From the NCBI GenBank assembly GCA_002381805.1, contig DFXZ01000004.1:1196085-1260084 (forward strand): DNA of 64,000 nucleotides. The letters are read 5' to 3'. Shown one piece after another: positions 43,280 to 51,223 of the stretch. The DNA comes from Bdellovibrio sp. UBA4095. GTDB taxonomy: Bacteria > Bdellovibrionota > Bdellovibrionia > Bdellovibrionales > Bdellovibrionaceae. The translations under genes were made by a program, and so were the position numbers. Position 1 is the stretch's first letter, and each line of letters starts with the position of its first letter. The notes below the pieces were generated by a model. It was not told the DNA's origin and searched no databases. It saw only the letters and a program-made list of their open reading frames with translations.

Positions 43280-45865
43280 ATGAGCAACGATATTGAAAAA
43301 ATGACGCGAAAAAGTCAGGAAGCTATGCAGGCGGCAGCCCGATTGGCCGAGCGAAAAGGAAATCCCTCCGTCGAACCAGAACACCTGTTATTGGAACTTG
43401 TTCAGCAAGCAGAAGGAATCATTCCGAGACTGCTCGACAATCTGAAAGTGCCCCAGGCGGAGTTCCTTGCAGAGCTTCGGAAAAAGTTGGATCGCTTGCC
43501 AACAGTCAGCGGCGCAGGTCAGAAAATCTTTGCAAGTCCAAGATTGGAAAAGCTCTTTACCGGGGCCGAGGATCAGGCGAGAGCTTGGGGGGATACTTAT
43601 ATCTCTACCGAACACTTTTTTCTGGCAATGTTAAAGGCTGGCGACACCGATTTGAATGCGCTATTCAAAAAATTTAACATTAAATCTGAAGGTGTCGATG
43701 CTGCGCTAAAAGAAATGCGCGGCAATCAAAAAGTCACCGACGATGATCCTGAAAACAAATACGAAGTCCTAAAAAAATACGCGAGAGATTTAACGGCACT
43801 TGCTGCCGAAGGAAAACTTGATCCCGTGGTGGGGCGGGACGAAGAAATCCGACGTGTTATTCAAGTACTGTCCCGCAGAACAAAAAACAACCCCGTTCTG
43901 ATTGGCGAGCCCGGGGTTGGTAAAACGGCCATCGCGGAAGGCCTGGCCATTCGAATTCTTAAGCAAGATGTCCCGGATAATCTTGTGGGCAAAAAGCTTA
44001 TGTCGTTGGACATGGGTGCATTGATCGCAGGAGCTAAATATCGAGGTGAATTTGAGGACCGACTGAAAGCAGTCATTAAAGAAGTCAGCTCAAGTGAAGG
44101 ACAGATCGTTCTGTTTATTGACGAGTTGCACACCTTGGTCGGGGCCGGGAAAAGTGAAGGAGCGATGGATGCGGGGCAATTGCTGAAGCCAGCTCTCGCA
44201 AGGGGTGAATTGCGTTGTATAGGAGCGACCACCTTGGACGAGTACCGTAAGTACATTGAAAAGGACGCCGCACTCGAAAGACGCTTCCAGACAGTAATGG
44301 TCGAAGAGCCCAGTGTGGAAGACGCAATTACAATCATGCGTGGCCTGAAGGAAAAGTACGAAGTTCATCATGGTATTCGTATTACAGACTCGGCTCTAGT
44401 AGCTGCCGTCAAGCTCTCCCATAGATATATAACTAACAGATTCTTGCCTGATAAAGCTATCGACTTAATTGACGAGGCGGCTAGTAAGCTGGGAATAGAG
44501 ACACGTTCTGTTCCAGAGGAAATTGACAAAATTGAGCGCGAGCTTATGCAGCTTCGAATCGAAAAAGAAGCCCTCAAAAAGGAACAGGACGAGGGAGCTA
44601 GGGAACGTTTGGCAGTCATTGAAAAGGAAATTTCTGAACTTAATGCCAAGAACCAGCTGTTAAGAGAACAATGGGAGTTTGAAAAGGGCGGAATCGAGCA
44701 AATTAAAAAGCTCAAGTCCGATATTGAGGATTTGAAAGTCGCGATTGCGCGCGCAGAACGCGAAGGTGATCTTGGAAAAGCTGCGGAGTTAAAGTACGGA
44801 AAGCTTCCTGAAACAGAAAAAAAGATGAAGATGTTTGAGGAAAGAAGCCAGAGTCAAAAGAGCACCGAAAAGAACAGGATGTTAAAAGAAGAAGTCGGTC
44901 CCGAAGACGTCGCGGAAGTTATCGCAAAATGGACGGGTATCCCGGTTTCAAAAATGCTTGAAAGCGAGAGCCAAAAACTTTTGCAGATGGAAGAGCAGCT
45001 CCAGAAGCGAGTGGTAGGGCAAGATCACGCATTGACGATCGTGGCCGACGCCATCCGCAGAGCGCGAGCCGAAATTTCTGATCCCAACCGGCCGATCGGG
45101 ACTTTCATGTTCCTAGGTCCTACCGGCGTGGGTAAAACAGAAACGGTCAAGGCCCTGGCAGAGTTCCTTTTTGATGATGAGCAAGCCGTTGTTCGAATCG
45201 ACATGAGTGAATACATGGAAAAACATTCGGTCTCTCGCTTGCTCGGGGCTCCTCCCGGATACGTTGGTTACGAAGAAGGTGGTCAGCTGACCGAAGCTGT
45301 GCGCCGCCGACCATATAGTGTTGTGCTTATGGATGAAATCGAAAAAGCTCATCCTGATGTGTTCAATATATTGTTACAGGTATTGGATGATGGTCGGTTG
45401 ACTGACGGACAAGGTCGTACCGTCGACTTTAAGAACACGGTACTGATCATGACTTCGAATGTGGGTTCCCAGTCGATTTTGGATCCGGCCATGAAAGAGG
45501 CCGACAAGCGAGAAGCCGTGATGGGCGCTCTGCGCGGGCAGTTCCGACCAGAGTTCTTGAATCGAATCGATGAGGTTGTCATCTACAACTCCTTGGGAGT
45601 GGGGCAGATCTCGGGCATCGTGAAAGTGCAGCTGGATTTGGTGGCTCAGCGGCTTAAGAATAAAAAGATTAACGTTGAGTTCGATACTTCGGCGGTCGAG
45701 TTTTTGGCCAAGAAAGGTTATGATCCCGTCTACGGAGCACGACCTTTAAAGAGAGTGATTCAGACGGAATTGCTGAACCCGCTTTCCAGAGACATTATCG
45801 CAGGGAAGGTTAAGGCTGGGGATTCTCTCCAGATCAAAGAAGTCGATCAGCATTTGACCTTTTAA
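43280..45865 (+). CDS. clpB: ClpB disaggregase (Hsp100)
   Basis: ClpB extracts polypeptides from aggregates with DnaK. The 861-aa protein has full family length: double Clp_N repeat (about 1-145), AAA+ 1 with Walker A GEPGVGKT (about 209-216) and Walker [10 protein letters not shown], a charged coiled-coil M domain (about 405-530) that separates ClpB from ClpA/ClpC/ClpX, and AAA+ 2 with Walker A GPTGVGKT (613-620) and [14 protein letters not shown]. The start has GGAGG upstream. It is monocistronic, ending in a strong terminator. Confidence 0.97.
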   Translation: MSNDIEKMTRKSQEAMQAAARLAERKGNPSVEPEHLLLELVQQAEGIIPRLLDNLKVPQAEFLAELRKKLDRLPTVSGAGQKIFASPRLEKLFTGAEDQARAWGDTYISTEHFFLAMLKAGDTDLNALFKKFNIKSEGVDAALKEMRGNQKVTDDDPENKYEVLKKYARDLTALAAEGKLDPVVGRDEEIRRVIQVLSRRTKNNPVLIGEPGVGKTAIAEGLAIRILKQDVPDNLVGKKLMSLDMGALIAGAKYRGEFEDRLKAVIKEVSSSEGQIVLFIDELHTLVGAGKSEGAMDAGQLLKPALARGELRCIGATTLDEYRKYIEKDAALERRFQTVMVEEPSVEDAITIMRGLKEKYEVHHGIRITDSALVAAVKLSHRYITNRFLPDKAIDLIDEAASKLGIETRSVPEEIDKIERELMQLRIEKEALKKEQDEGARERLAVIEKEISELNAKNQLLREQWEFEKGGIEQIKKLKSDIEDLKVAIARAEREGDLGKAAELKYGKLPETEKKMKMFEERSQSQKSTEKNRMLKEEVGPEDVAEVIAKWTGIPVSKMLESESQKLLQMEEQLQKRVVGQDHALTIVADAIRRARAEISDPNRPIGTFMFLGPTGVGKTETVKALAEFLFDDEQAVVRIDMSEYMEKHSVSRLLGAPPGYVGYEEGGQLTEAVRRRPYSVVLMDEIEKAHPDVFNILLQVLDDGRLTDGQGRTVDFKNTVLIMTSNVGSQSILDPAMKEADKREAVMGALRGQFRPEFLNRIDEVVIYNSLGVGQISGIVKVQLDLVAQRLKNKKINVEFDTSAVEFLAKKGYDPVYGARPLKRVIQTELLNPLSRDIIAGKVKAGDSLQIKEVDQHLTF

Positions 45866-45869
45866 ATCG

Positions 45870-45904
45870 ATTCGGGGAGTCTTAAGAGACTCCCCGAATT
45901 TTTT
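45870..45904 (+). terminator. Intrinsic terminator after clpB
   Basis: ATTCGGGGAGTCT pairs with AGACTCCCCGAAT around a TAAG loop, followed by a run of Ts. It ends 12 bases before the ATG of the next gene at 45917, whose AAAGGA ribosome site directly follows the T-run. Confidence 0.9.
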
Positions 45905-45916
45905 AAAGGATCAGCT

Positions 45917-46420
45917 ATGAAAAAAATAATTCTGACTATATGTGTGTTTCTTGGTTCGGCTCAAACATTCGCAGCTGAAGGCTCTCGTTTTACTTATGAC
46001 CTGGGTGGATCATCGGGATCTTACAACGGAAGTTCTTATACGGAAGTAAATCTGGGGCTTAACTGGTATCTGGAAGACTGGCTTAACTGGAGAAATGCAC
46101 TCTTTAGTAAATTCGGCTCTACTATCAATACAACCTATGGATTGGACTCTGCCGTTCTATTTGAGACAGATGCCTATACTGAAAATCGTATGTTTGGAAT
46201 TGAGTTGTTCATTGGTCCTGGCGTGCGACTGGCAAATGAAAAGTCGAACGCTGTATTTGGTAAGGCCGGCCTAACGTTCGCGCTTGCGGGAATGAGAATC
46301 GGAGGCGGTATTCAGCAGACACATTACATCGAAGGAGCCCGAACTGATAAAAACGATCAGGCTCTACCGCAAGACGAGACACAGTACTTTATCACTCTTT
46401 CCGGGGGCGGAGTGCTTTAG
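45917..46420 (+). CDS. Small outer-membrane-like protein of unknown function
   Basis: A 167-aa protein with a signal peptide ending near QTFAA. The mature part is rich in Gly, Tyr and Asn with alternating strands (SSYTEVNLGLNWYLEDWLNW, then GLTFALAGMRIGGG) and ends in FITLSGGGVL, suggesting a small beta-barrel or beta-sandwich. No family is recognised. The gene begins straight after the clpB terminator and ends three bases before the stop of the convergent lipoprotein gene. Confidence 0.6.
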   Translation: MKKIILTICVFLGSAQTFAAEGSRFTYDLGGSSGSYNGSSYTEVNLGLNWYLEDWLNWRNALFSKFGSTINTTYGLDSAVLFETDAYTENRMFGIELFIGPGVRLANEKSNAVFGKAGLTFALAGMRIGGGIQQTHYIEGARTDKNDQALPQDETQYFITLSGGGVL

Positions 46421-46423
46421 ATT

Positions 46424-47269
46424 CTAGCGAGCTCGTAGGTCATTCGCCCGAGCGCGCTTTTCAGGTAGACACTTCAATACCAGGTCCTTAGCTTCGGCGC
46501 CGCTCTGTTCAAGGAGAGGAGCGACCTGGGAATTTAGCAGCTTTAAAATTTGATTCGTGCGCTCTTGCGGTTCCTGGCCGGCGAATAATATCAATTGCCC
46601 AGGGCAAATGCCGACAAAAATGTTTGGCGAGGTTTCCGTTCGCACGGTATAGGCAGTTTTTTTAAGTCCCGAAGAACTGCAAGCTTCCAGAACTTTTTCA
46701 GTGACTGCTTCTTTTCCTTGAAAATTATTTATTAAGGTCACAGAAAGAGGTTCGATGACAATCAGGCTGGACAAACCAAGAAGTTTTCGTTTGTCATCGG
46801 CATTCATATCTTTTGCCTCTAACGTCGTAATCAAGTGATTTACGACCTCGTCTCCCACTTGAGTAATATCTTCGTCATATTTGTACAAGGTACGATACTG
46901 TTCGTCTGCCAATTGAAGCAATTCGAGCTGAAGGCTTTTCATCGCTATTTTAAGCTCACCACTAACCAGAGAAAAGGCTTCATCCGAACCGTCAAAGTCC
47001 TGCTTCAACTCATATTTTTTTATGAATTTTTTAAGAGCGACCGAGAAGCCATCATCGCGAATGCTTTCTGCGACGGGTTCGATCTTCTGTTCGCAAGGTG
47101 TTTCGCTGCAGTAGTTGCAAGTGACTTTCTTCGTTTCCGTCACTTGTACTTCGGTTTGTTGCGTGCCGCGGGCGACTCGTTTGACCTCGTTTGTCGAATT
47201 GGACTTTGCACAGGCAACGAACGTAAGACTGATGGCACTCATAGCAAAAAGAACTGGCCACTTTTTCAT
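46424..47269 (-). CDS. Lipoprotein of unknown function with a CxxC motif
   Basis: A 281-aa protein. The signal peptide ends in a lipobox-like FVAC (Cys near residue 20). A Thr/Val/Lys-rich spacer leads to TCNYCSETPCEQK, a C-x2-C-x4-C cluster that might be a disulfide or metal knot. The rest is predicted helical (LQLELLQLADEQYRTLYKYD) with one further Cys pair. No family is recognised. The start at 47269 has AAGGAG six bases upstream; an ATG at 47311 would add 14 non-signal residues. Confidence 0.65.
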   Translation of the reverse strand: MKKWPVLFAMSAISLTFVACAKSNSTNEVKRVARGTQQTEVQVTETKKVTCNYCSETPCEQKIEPVAESIRDDGFSVALKKFIKKYELKQDFDGSDEAFSLVSGELKIAMKSLQLELLQLADEQYRTLYKYDEDITQVGDEVVNHLITTLEAKDMNADDKRKLLGLSSLIVIEPLSVTLINNFQGKEAVTEKVLEACSSSGLKKTAYTVRTETSPNIFVGICPGQLILFAGQEPQERTNQILKLLNSQVAPLLEQSGAEAKDLVLKCLPEKRARANDLRAR

Positions 47270-47697
47270 AACTGCTCCTTCGGTTGACAGCTGAACTCCA
47301 AAAAACGTCACTTCAATCAGAGACCTTGATTATAGAGGAGTTGAGCCTCGCATTTCCTGACCCTCCTTTACAAAGCAAGGTTAAAGCCAATATCCGGAAG
47401 CCGGGTCTATTTCAGCCTTTTTGAGTACGACTGCGCGTGGAAAGGGCTTTTACAAAAAGTCGAAAACAAGCCCCGCAGATTCCTAGCAAAAGGTCTAAGC
47501 ATTCGACAGTGGCGAATTTTTTAAAAAATTCGTTTTTCGCGAAATCTAATGATTTCAAAGAGTTGGTCTATATCGAAAGGAGACGAGTTCCTATTTCCTA
47601 ATAAGTTCAGATATTTAGGCCTAGCTAAAGGTCTTGAAGGGCATTCCGTTAATTTGCGCAGAACCACCATCAACAACTGGAAGAAGGAATGATCAAG
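47270..47697. other. Gene-free divergent region with tandem palindromes
   Basis: No gene is supportable in these 428 bases between divergent genes. The notable content is a perfect 20-bp AT-rich palindrome at 47513-47532 followed two bases later by TTTCGCGAAA (47535-47544). Both neighbouring promoters must lie here; I cannot pin them down. Confidence 0.5.
47513..47544. repeat. Adjacent perfect palindromes (20 bp and 10 bp)
   Basis: CGAATTTTTTAAAAAATTCG at 47513-47532 is perfectly self-complementary. TTTCGCGAAA at 47535-47544 is a second perfect palindrome. They lie about 155 bases before the CsgG/FlgT-like gene and could be a regulator site, an orphan terminator or a cruciform-prone element. 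Confidence 0.55.
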
Positions 47698-48861
47698 ATG
47701 AGCACGGGAGCCTGGCAGTGGCCGCGAAAAATTATGAAAGCAACCTTGTTGGTATTGGGCGCGCTTTTAACGATGGGCAATCAGAAGTGCGAGCAGGAAG
47801 TTAAAGTTAGGGAACTCAAAAAGATTGTTGATCTCACTACGATTCGCTCGAGTCCACTCCACTTTCCGAACAATACTGCTTTTGATTTTCAGTTTGTGGT
47901 GAATGAACAAATCTATGGGGTGCTAGCGGCCAGCGACAGTTTTGCGGTAAAGTACCTGCCTCCTATTTCAAAGCCTCCGCAGATGGCCCGCTCTGGGGAT
48001 TTGGCTTTTTATAATTTAAGTGAAGCCGATGGAATTATGATGAAGGCATTCACTCAACAAGCCGGAAAAGAAAATTTTAATGCGCAGTACTCTCAGACCG
48101 CCTGGTGTATGGTCAATGAACCCCAGGTAAAGTTGGCGGGCGCGATCAATTCTTTCGAGATGATTGGTGGCGGAGGAGTGAAAATTGGATTTACTCCAGG
48201 GGGCGCGATCCCGACCAATGGAATTTCCGATGTCGGAATCAATGTTGAATGGGCTCAGCTGGATATGACAATGGTGGCTTTAAGACCTCTGACTTCAAAA
48301 GTGGTATCGGGTGCGAATATAACTTCAAAGCAAACAAAGACTCGCGTCAGATTCGGACTGAACTTTGGCTCCTTTTCGGTGGGCCCAAGCGCTTACTATC
48401 AAACTCCGCTAGCTCAGGTTACGAAAAATGCCCTGGCAAAAGCGTTGGACTTATTGGGCGCCGACTTGAAAAAGGAAGAATGGTACACTCGAGTATTGGC
48501 AAATCACGACTCTCATTTGGTGGTCGTCGGTGGCGCTGACGTGAATCTTGAGGTCGGCGATCAGCTGTTGGTTTACAATGAGGAGTATTATTGGGAAGGC
48601 GAGCCGTGCAATTCTCGTTACCTAGGGGGCGGTGCACAGGCTGGCTCTGCCGTTGCTAAGATCCAAATTGACTGGGTCGGAGACGAAATATCACGTGGAC
48701 GTGTAATAGAGCAGAATGATTTTAATGCCGTTATAGGCGCAAAGGCTAAACTTTACAAATTCCGGGCGCCTGACTACCAACCAGAAGAGCCTGGTGTGGA
48801 AAACTACCGTCCTGGAGCCTCCTCTGAAGTTGTAGCCTCCGAGAAGCCACGCCGAAGGTAA
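47698..48861 (+). CDS. Envelope protein with CsgG-like and FlgT C-terminal-like regions
   Basis: A 387-aa protein with an N-terminal hydrophobic segment (ATLLVLGALLTMG) that should export or anchor it. The middle (about residues 150-270) has the look of a CsgG/curli-assembly-type domain: GINVEWAQLDMTMVALRPLT, FGLNFGSFSVGPS, LAQVTKNALAKAL. The end (about 275-365) resembles the FlgT C-terminal beta barrel: VNLEVGDQLLVYNEEY, AVAKIQIDWVGDEISRGRVI, VIGAKAKLYKF. Both assignments are by eye. I prefer the ATG at 47698 because AAGAAGGA lies nine bases before it. Confidence 0.55.
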   Translation: MSTGAWQWPRKIMKATLLVLGALLTMGNQKCEQEVKVRELKKIVDLTTIRSSPLHFPNNTAFDFQFVVNEQIYGVLAASDSFAVKYLPPISKPPQMARSGDLAFYNLSEADGIMMKAFTQQAGKENFNAQYSQTAWCMVNEPQVKLAGAINSFEMIGGGGVKIGFTPGGAIPTNGISDVGINVEWAQLDMTMVALRPLTSKVVSGANITSKQTKTRVRFGLNFGSFSVGPSAYYQTPLAQVTKNALAKALDLLGADLKKEEWYTRVLANHDSHLVVVGGADVNLEVGDQLLVYNEEYYWEGEPCNSRYLGGGAQAGSAVAKIQIDWVGDEISRGRVIEQNDFNAVIGAKAKLYKFRAPDYQPEEPGVENYRPGASSEVVASEKPRRR

Positions 48862-48953
48862 AAACAGGTTCATTTCGAGGGAAACTAACCGGCGAAGGCT
48901 GGACATTCCGTAGGCAAAAGTGTAGGGTCTCTGGCAATCAAGCCGAGGCCCTT

Positions 48954-49553
48954 ATGTTTTCAGGAATTGTCGAGTCAGTCATGCCCATTGTCAGTTCTGA
49001 AGAGCTGCAAAATGCATTTCGAATTAAAATAGAAAAGCCGAAAGAATTCAATGACTTGAATATTGGCGACAGTGTCGCTTGTGATGGCGTTTGTTTAACG
49101 GTGGAAGCATTTTCTGATGAAACGATGACTTTTGCTTTAGCTGCAGAAACTATCAAAGTTCTGCAGCTAAACCCTCAGTCGTGGCTCGGCAAGAGAATCA
49201 ATCTTGAAAGGTCACTCCGCCTTGGGGACCGCATACACGGCCATCTGGTGACAGGTCACGTAGACAGCTTGGGCACCGTGAAGGTCGCTCATCGTGAAGG
49301 CGAGTCTTTCTTTTTGACCGTAGAAGTTGCTGACACCATTCTTCCTTACGTTTGGAAAAAGGGAAGTATCACACTGAATGGAGTCAGTCTTACCGTGAAC
49401 GAACTAGAAGGCAGCTCTGTATCCGTCTGCTTGATTCCAGAAACCGTTAAGCGAACCAATCTCGGGGATCTAAAACAAGGTGATCGTGTGAATGTTGAAC
49501 CTGATTACATGGCTCGAGCTTTACAAAGATCATTAGAAATAAGGAAAGACTAA
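48954..49553 (+). CDS. ribE: Riboflavin synthase alpha chain
   Basis: This enzyme makes riboflavin from two molecules of 6,7-dimethyl-8-ribityllumazine. The 199-aa protein opens with MFSGIVESV, the family start, and has the two homologous lumazine-binding barrels: [15 protein letters not shown] (first) and [16 protein letters not shown] (second), plus [13 protein letters not shown]. It is first in the run ribE-ribB-ribH; the next gene starts 2 bases after its stop. I found no convincing FMN riboswitch in the 92 bases before it. Confidence 0.95.
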   Translation: MFSGIVESVMPIVSSEELQNAFRIKIEKPKEFNDLNIGDSVACDGVCLTVEAFSDETMTFALAAETIKVLQLNPQSWLGKRINLERSLRLGDRIHGHLVTGHVDSLGTVKVAHREGESFFLTVEVADTILPYVWKKGSITLNGVSLTVNELEGSSVSVCLIPETVKRTNLGDLKQGDRVNVEPDYMARALQRSLEIRKD

Positions 49554-49555
49554 AC

Positions 49556-50698
49556 ATGGATTTCAATACCATACCAGAGTTGATCGAAGATATTCGAAAT
49601 GGAAAAATGGTCATCCTTGTTGATGATGAGGATCGCGAAAACGAGGGTGATCTTATTCTGGCGGCCGAACATGTAACCACAGGTGCCATCAACTTTATGG
49701 CGATGGAGGCTCGTGGGTTGATCTGCCTAACATTGACGGCTCAACAAATTGAAAAGCTTCAACTTCCTTTGATGGTTCGTGATGACATGAACTTTGCGCC
49801 GAACAAAACAGCTTTCACCGTAAGTATCGAAGCGGCCGAGGGAGTTACAACGGGCATCTCTGCGGCTGACCGCGCTCATACAATTCGCGTAGCAGCCAGT
49901 CCTGTCGCCAAACCTTCTGATATTCACATGCCTGGGCATATTTTTCCGATCAGAGCGCAACAGGGTGGCGTCTTAAAGCGAGCCGGTCATACGGAGGCCA
50001 GCGTAGACCTTGCAAAAATGGCTGGGTTAAATCCTGCGGCTGTCATTTGCGAAGTCATGAATCCTGATGGCACCATGGCCCGCGTAGGAGACCTGAAAGC
50101 GTTCGCCAAAAAGCATGACCTTAAGATCGGAACTATTGTCGATTTAATTGCTTACCGTCTAGCTAACGAAACTTTAGTAGAAGAAGTGACAAGCATAGAT
50201 CTGCCCGCTTCCTTCGGAGAGAATATGCGTGCTCGTATATTCCGCAGCAATGTTGATGGAATTGAGCATTTAGTCATTCAGAAAGGGACAATCTCTACGG
50301 ATGAACCCACACTTGTTCGCGTCCATGTCGACAACTTCACTCGTGACTTTATGGCCGTGCTACAGCGAGGCGCCTCTAGCGTTCTCGAAAGCTTAAAACG
50401 TATTAATCAGGAAAACAGTGGGGCCTTCGTTCTTTTGCGTGGGAATAATCGCATGCAAGGTCTCTCTCAAGAGCTACAGATTCTTGTAGGAATGGAAGAA
50501 GTTCATCCGCAAACGCCTCTTATGGATGAAAGAGACTATGGGATTGGAGCGCAGATCCTTCGTGCTATCGGCGCTCACAAAATTCGCCTTTTGACCAATA
50601 AGCCGGAAAAAAAGGTTGGATTAAAAGCCTTCGATATTGAAATTCTTGAAATCGTCACAATGGAAAACATAAAGGGACCAAGACATGAACAAAATTAA
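49556..50698 (+). CDS. ribB: 3,4-DHBP synthase fused to an inactive GTP cyclohydrolase II-like domain (RibBX type)
   Basis: Residues 1-205 are an intact DHBP synthase, which makes the four-carbon precursor of riboflavin from ribulose 5-phosphate: [11 protein letters not shown] supplies the acidic metal site and [11 protein letters not shown] the second. Residues 210-375 are clearly GTP cyclohydrolase II-like ([27 protein letters not shown]), but the three zinc cysteines of CxxDxxxSxRCDCG are absent ([20 protein letters not shown]) and RQEGRGIGL reads RGNNRMQGL. The second domain should therefore be catalytically dead; RibBX-like forms are known in other bacteria. A separate GTP cyclohydrolase II is needed. 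It overlaps ribH by 14 bases. Confidence 0.88.
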   Translation: MDFNTIPELIEDIRNGKMVILVDDEDRENEGDLILAAEHVTTGAINFMAMEARGLICLTLTAQQIEKLQLPLMVRDDMNFAPNKTAFTVSIEAAEGVTTGISAADRAHTIRVAASPVAKPSDIHMPGHIFPIRAQQGGVLKRAGHTEASVDLAKMAGLNPAAVICEVMNPDGTMARVGDLKAFAKKHDLKIGTIVDLIAYRLANETLVEEVTSIDLPASFGENMRARIFRSNVDGIEHLVIQKGTISTDEPTLVRVHVDNFTRDFMAVLQRGASSVLESLKRINQENSGAFVLLRGNNRMQGLSQELQILVGMEEVHPQTPLMDERDYGIGAQILRAIGAHKIRLLTNKPEKKVGLKAFDIEILEIVTMENIKGPRHEQN

Positions 50699-51221
50699 AG
50701 TCGGTGTAGTGACTGCTCGCTTCAACAACGAAATCACTGAAAAACTTGAAGAAGGTGCCATAAGCTATCTCGAGGCGTGTGAAAATGTTGAAATTTTCGC
50801 CGCGTTGGTACCTGGTGCCGTGGAAATTCCATTAGCTTGCCAAGCGTTTTTTGAGGCGGGTTGTGATGGCGTGGTTGCTCTTGGGGTCGTTATCCGTGGT
50901 GATACCTCCCATTATGATTATGTCTGCAATTCCGTGACTGACGGAGTAACTCGATTGATGCTGGACTATAAAAAACCTATTGGCTTTGGAGTCCTGACGA
51001 CAGAGAATGAGGAACAGGCTTTGGCCCGCGCCGGTGGTACTCACGGAAATAAAGGTGAAGAAGCAGCTCAGGTGGTGATGGAGATGATTGGCTTGACCCA
51101 AGAAATCCCTGTTGCTTTGAAGACCGCTAAAATGATGGCGAGCAAAAAAACTGCGACGAAGGCGAAAGCAAAGACCGCTGCTAAAAAGGCACCGGCGAAA
51201 AAGAAAAAAACTAAGAAGTAG
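50685..51221 (+). CDS. ribH: Lumazine synthase with a Lys/Ala-rich C-terminal tail
   Basis: RibH condenses DHBP with the ribitylaminopyrimidine to give lumazine and normally assembles as a pentamer or 60-subunit shell. Residues 1-150 are the standard enzyme: VPGAVEIPLACQ and GVVIRGDTSHYDYV with catalytic His76. Residues 151-178 are an extra tail with 13 lysines in 28 residues (MASKKTATKAKAKTAAKKAP onward), like the H1-like protein at 40668-41270. In an assembled shell such tails could create a strongly cationic surface or lumen. The gene overlaps ribB by 14 bases, and the next gene starts 2 bases after it. Confidence 0.93.
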   Translation: MNKIKVGVVTARFNNEITEKLEEGAISYLEACENVEIFAALVPGAVEIPLACQAFFEAGCDGVVALGVVIRGDTSHYDYVCNSVTDGVTRLMLDYKKPIGFGVLTTENEEQALARAGGTHGNKGEEAAQVVMEMIGLTQEIPVALKTAKMMASKKTATKAKAKTAAKKAPAKKKKTKK

Positions 51222-51223
51222 GC

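Noticed and set aside
43861..44337. 158-aa minus-strand frame
   Set aside because: Antisense to clpB AAA+ 1, no motif, no ribosome site.
48862..48953. Possible FMN riboswitch before ribE
   Set aside because: An ACCGGCG fragment recalls the RFN element, but the other conserved RFN blocks and helices are missing, and 92 bases is short for the element.
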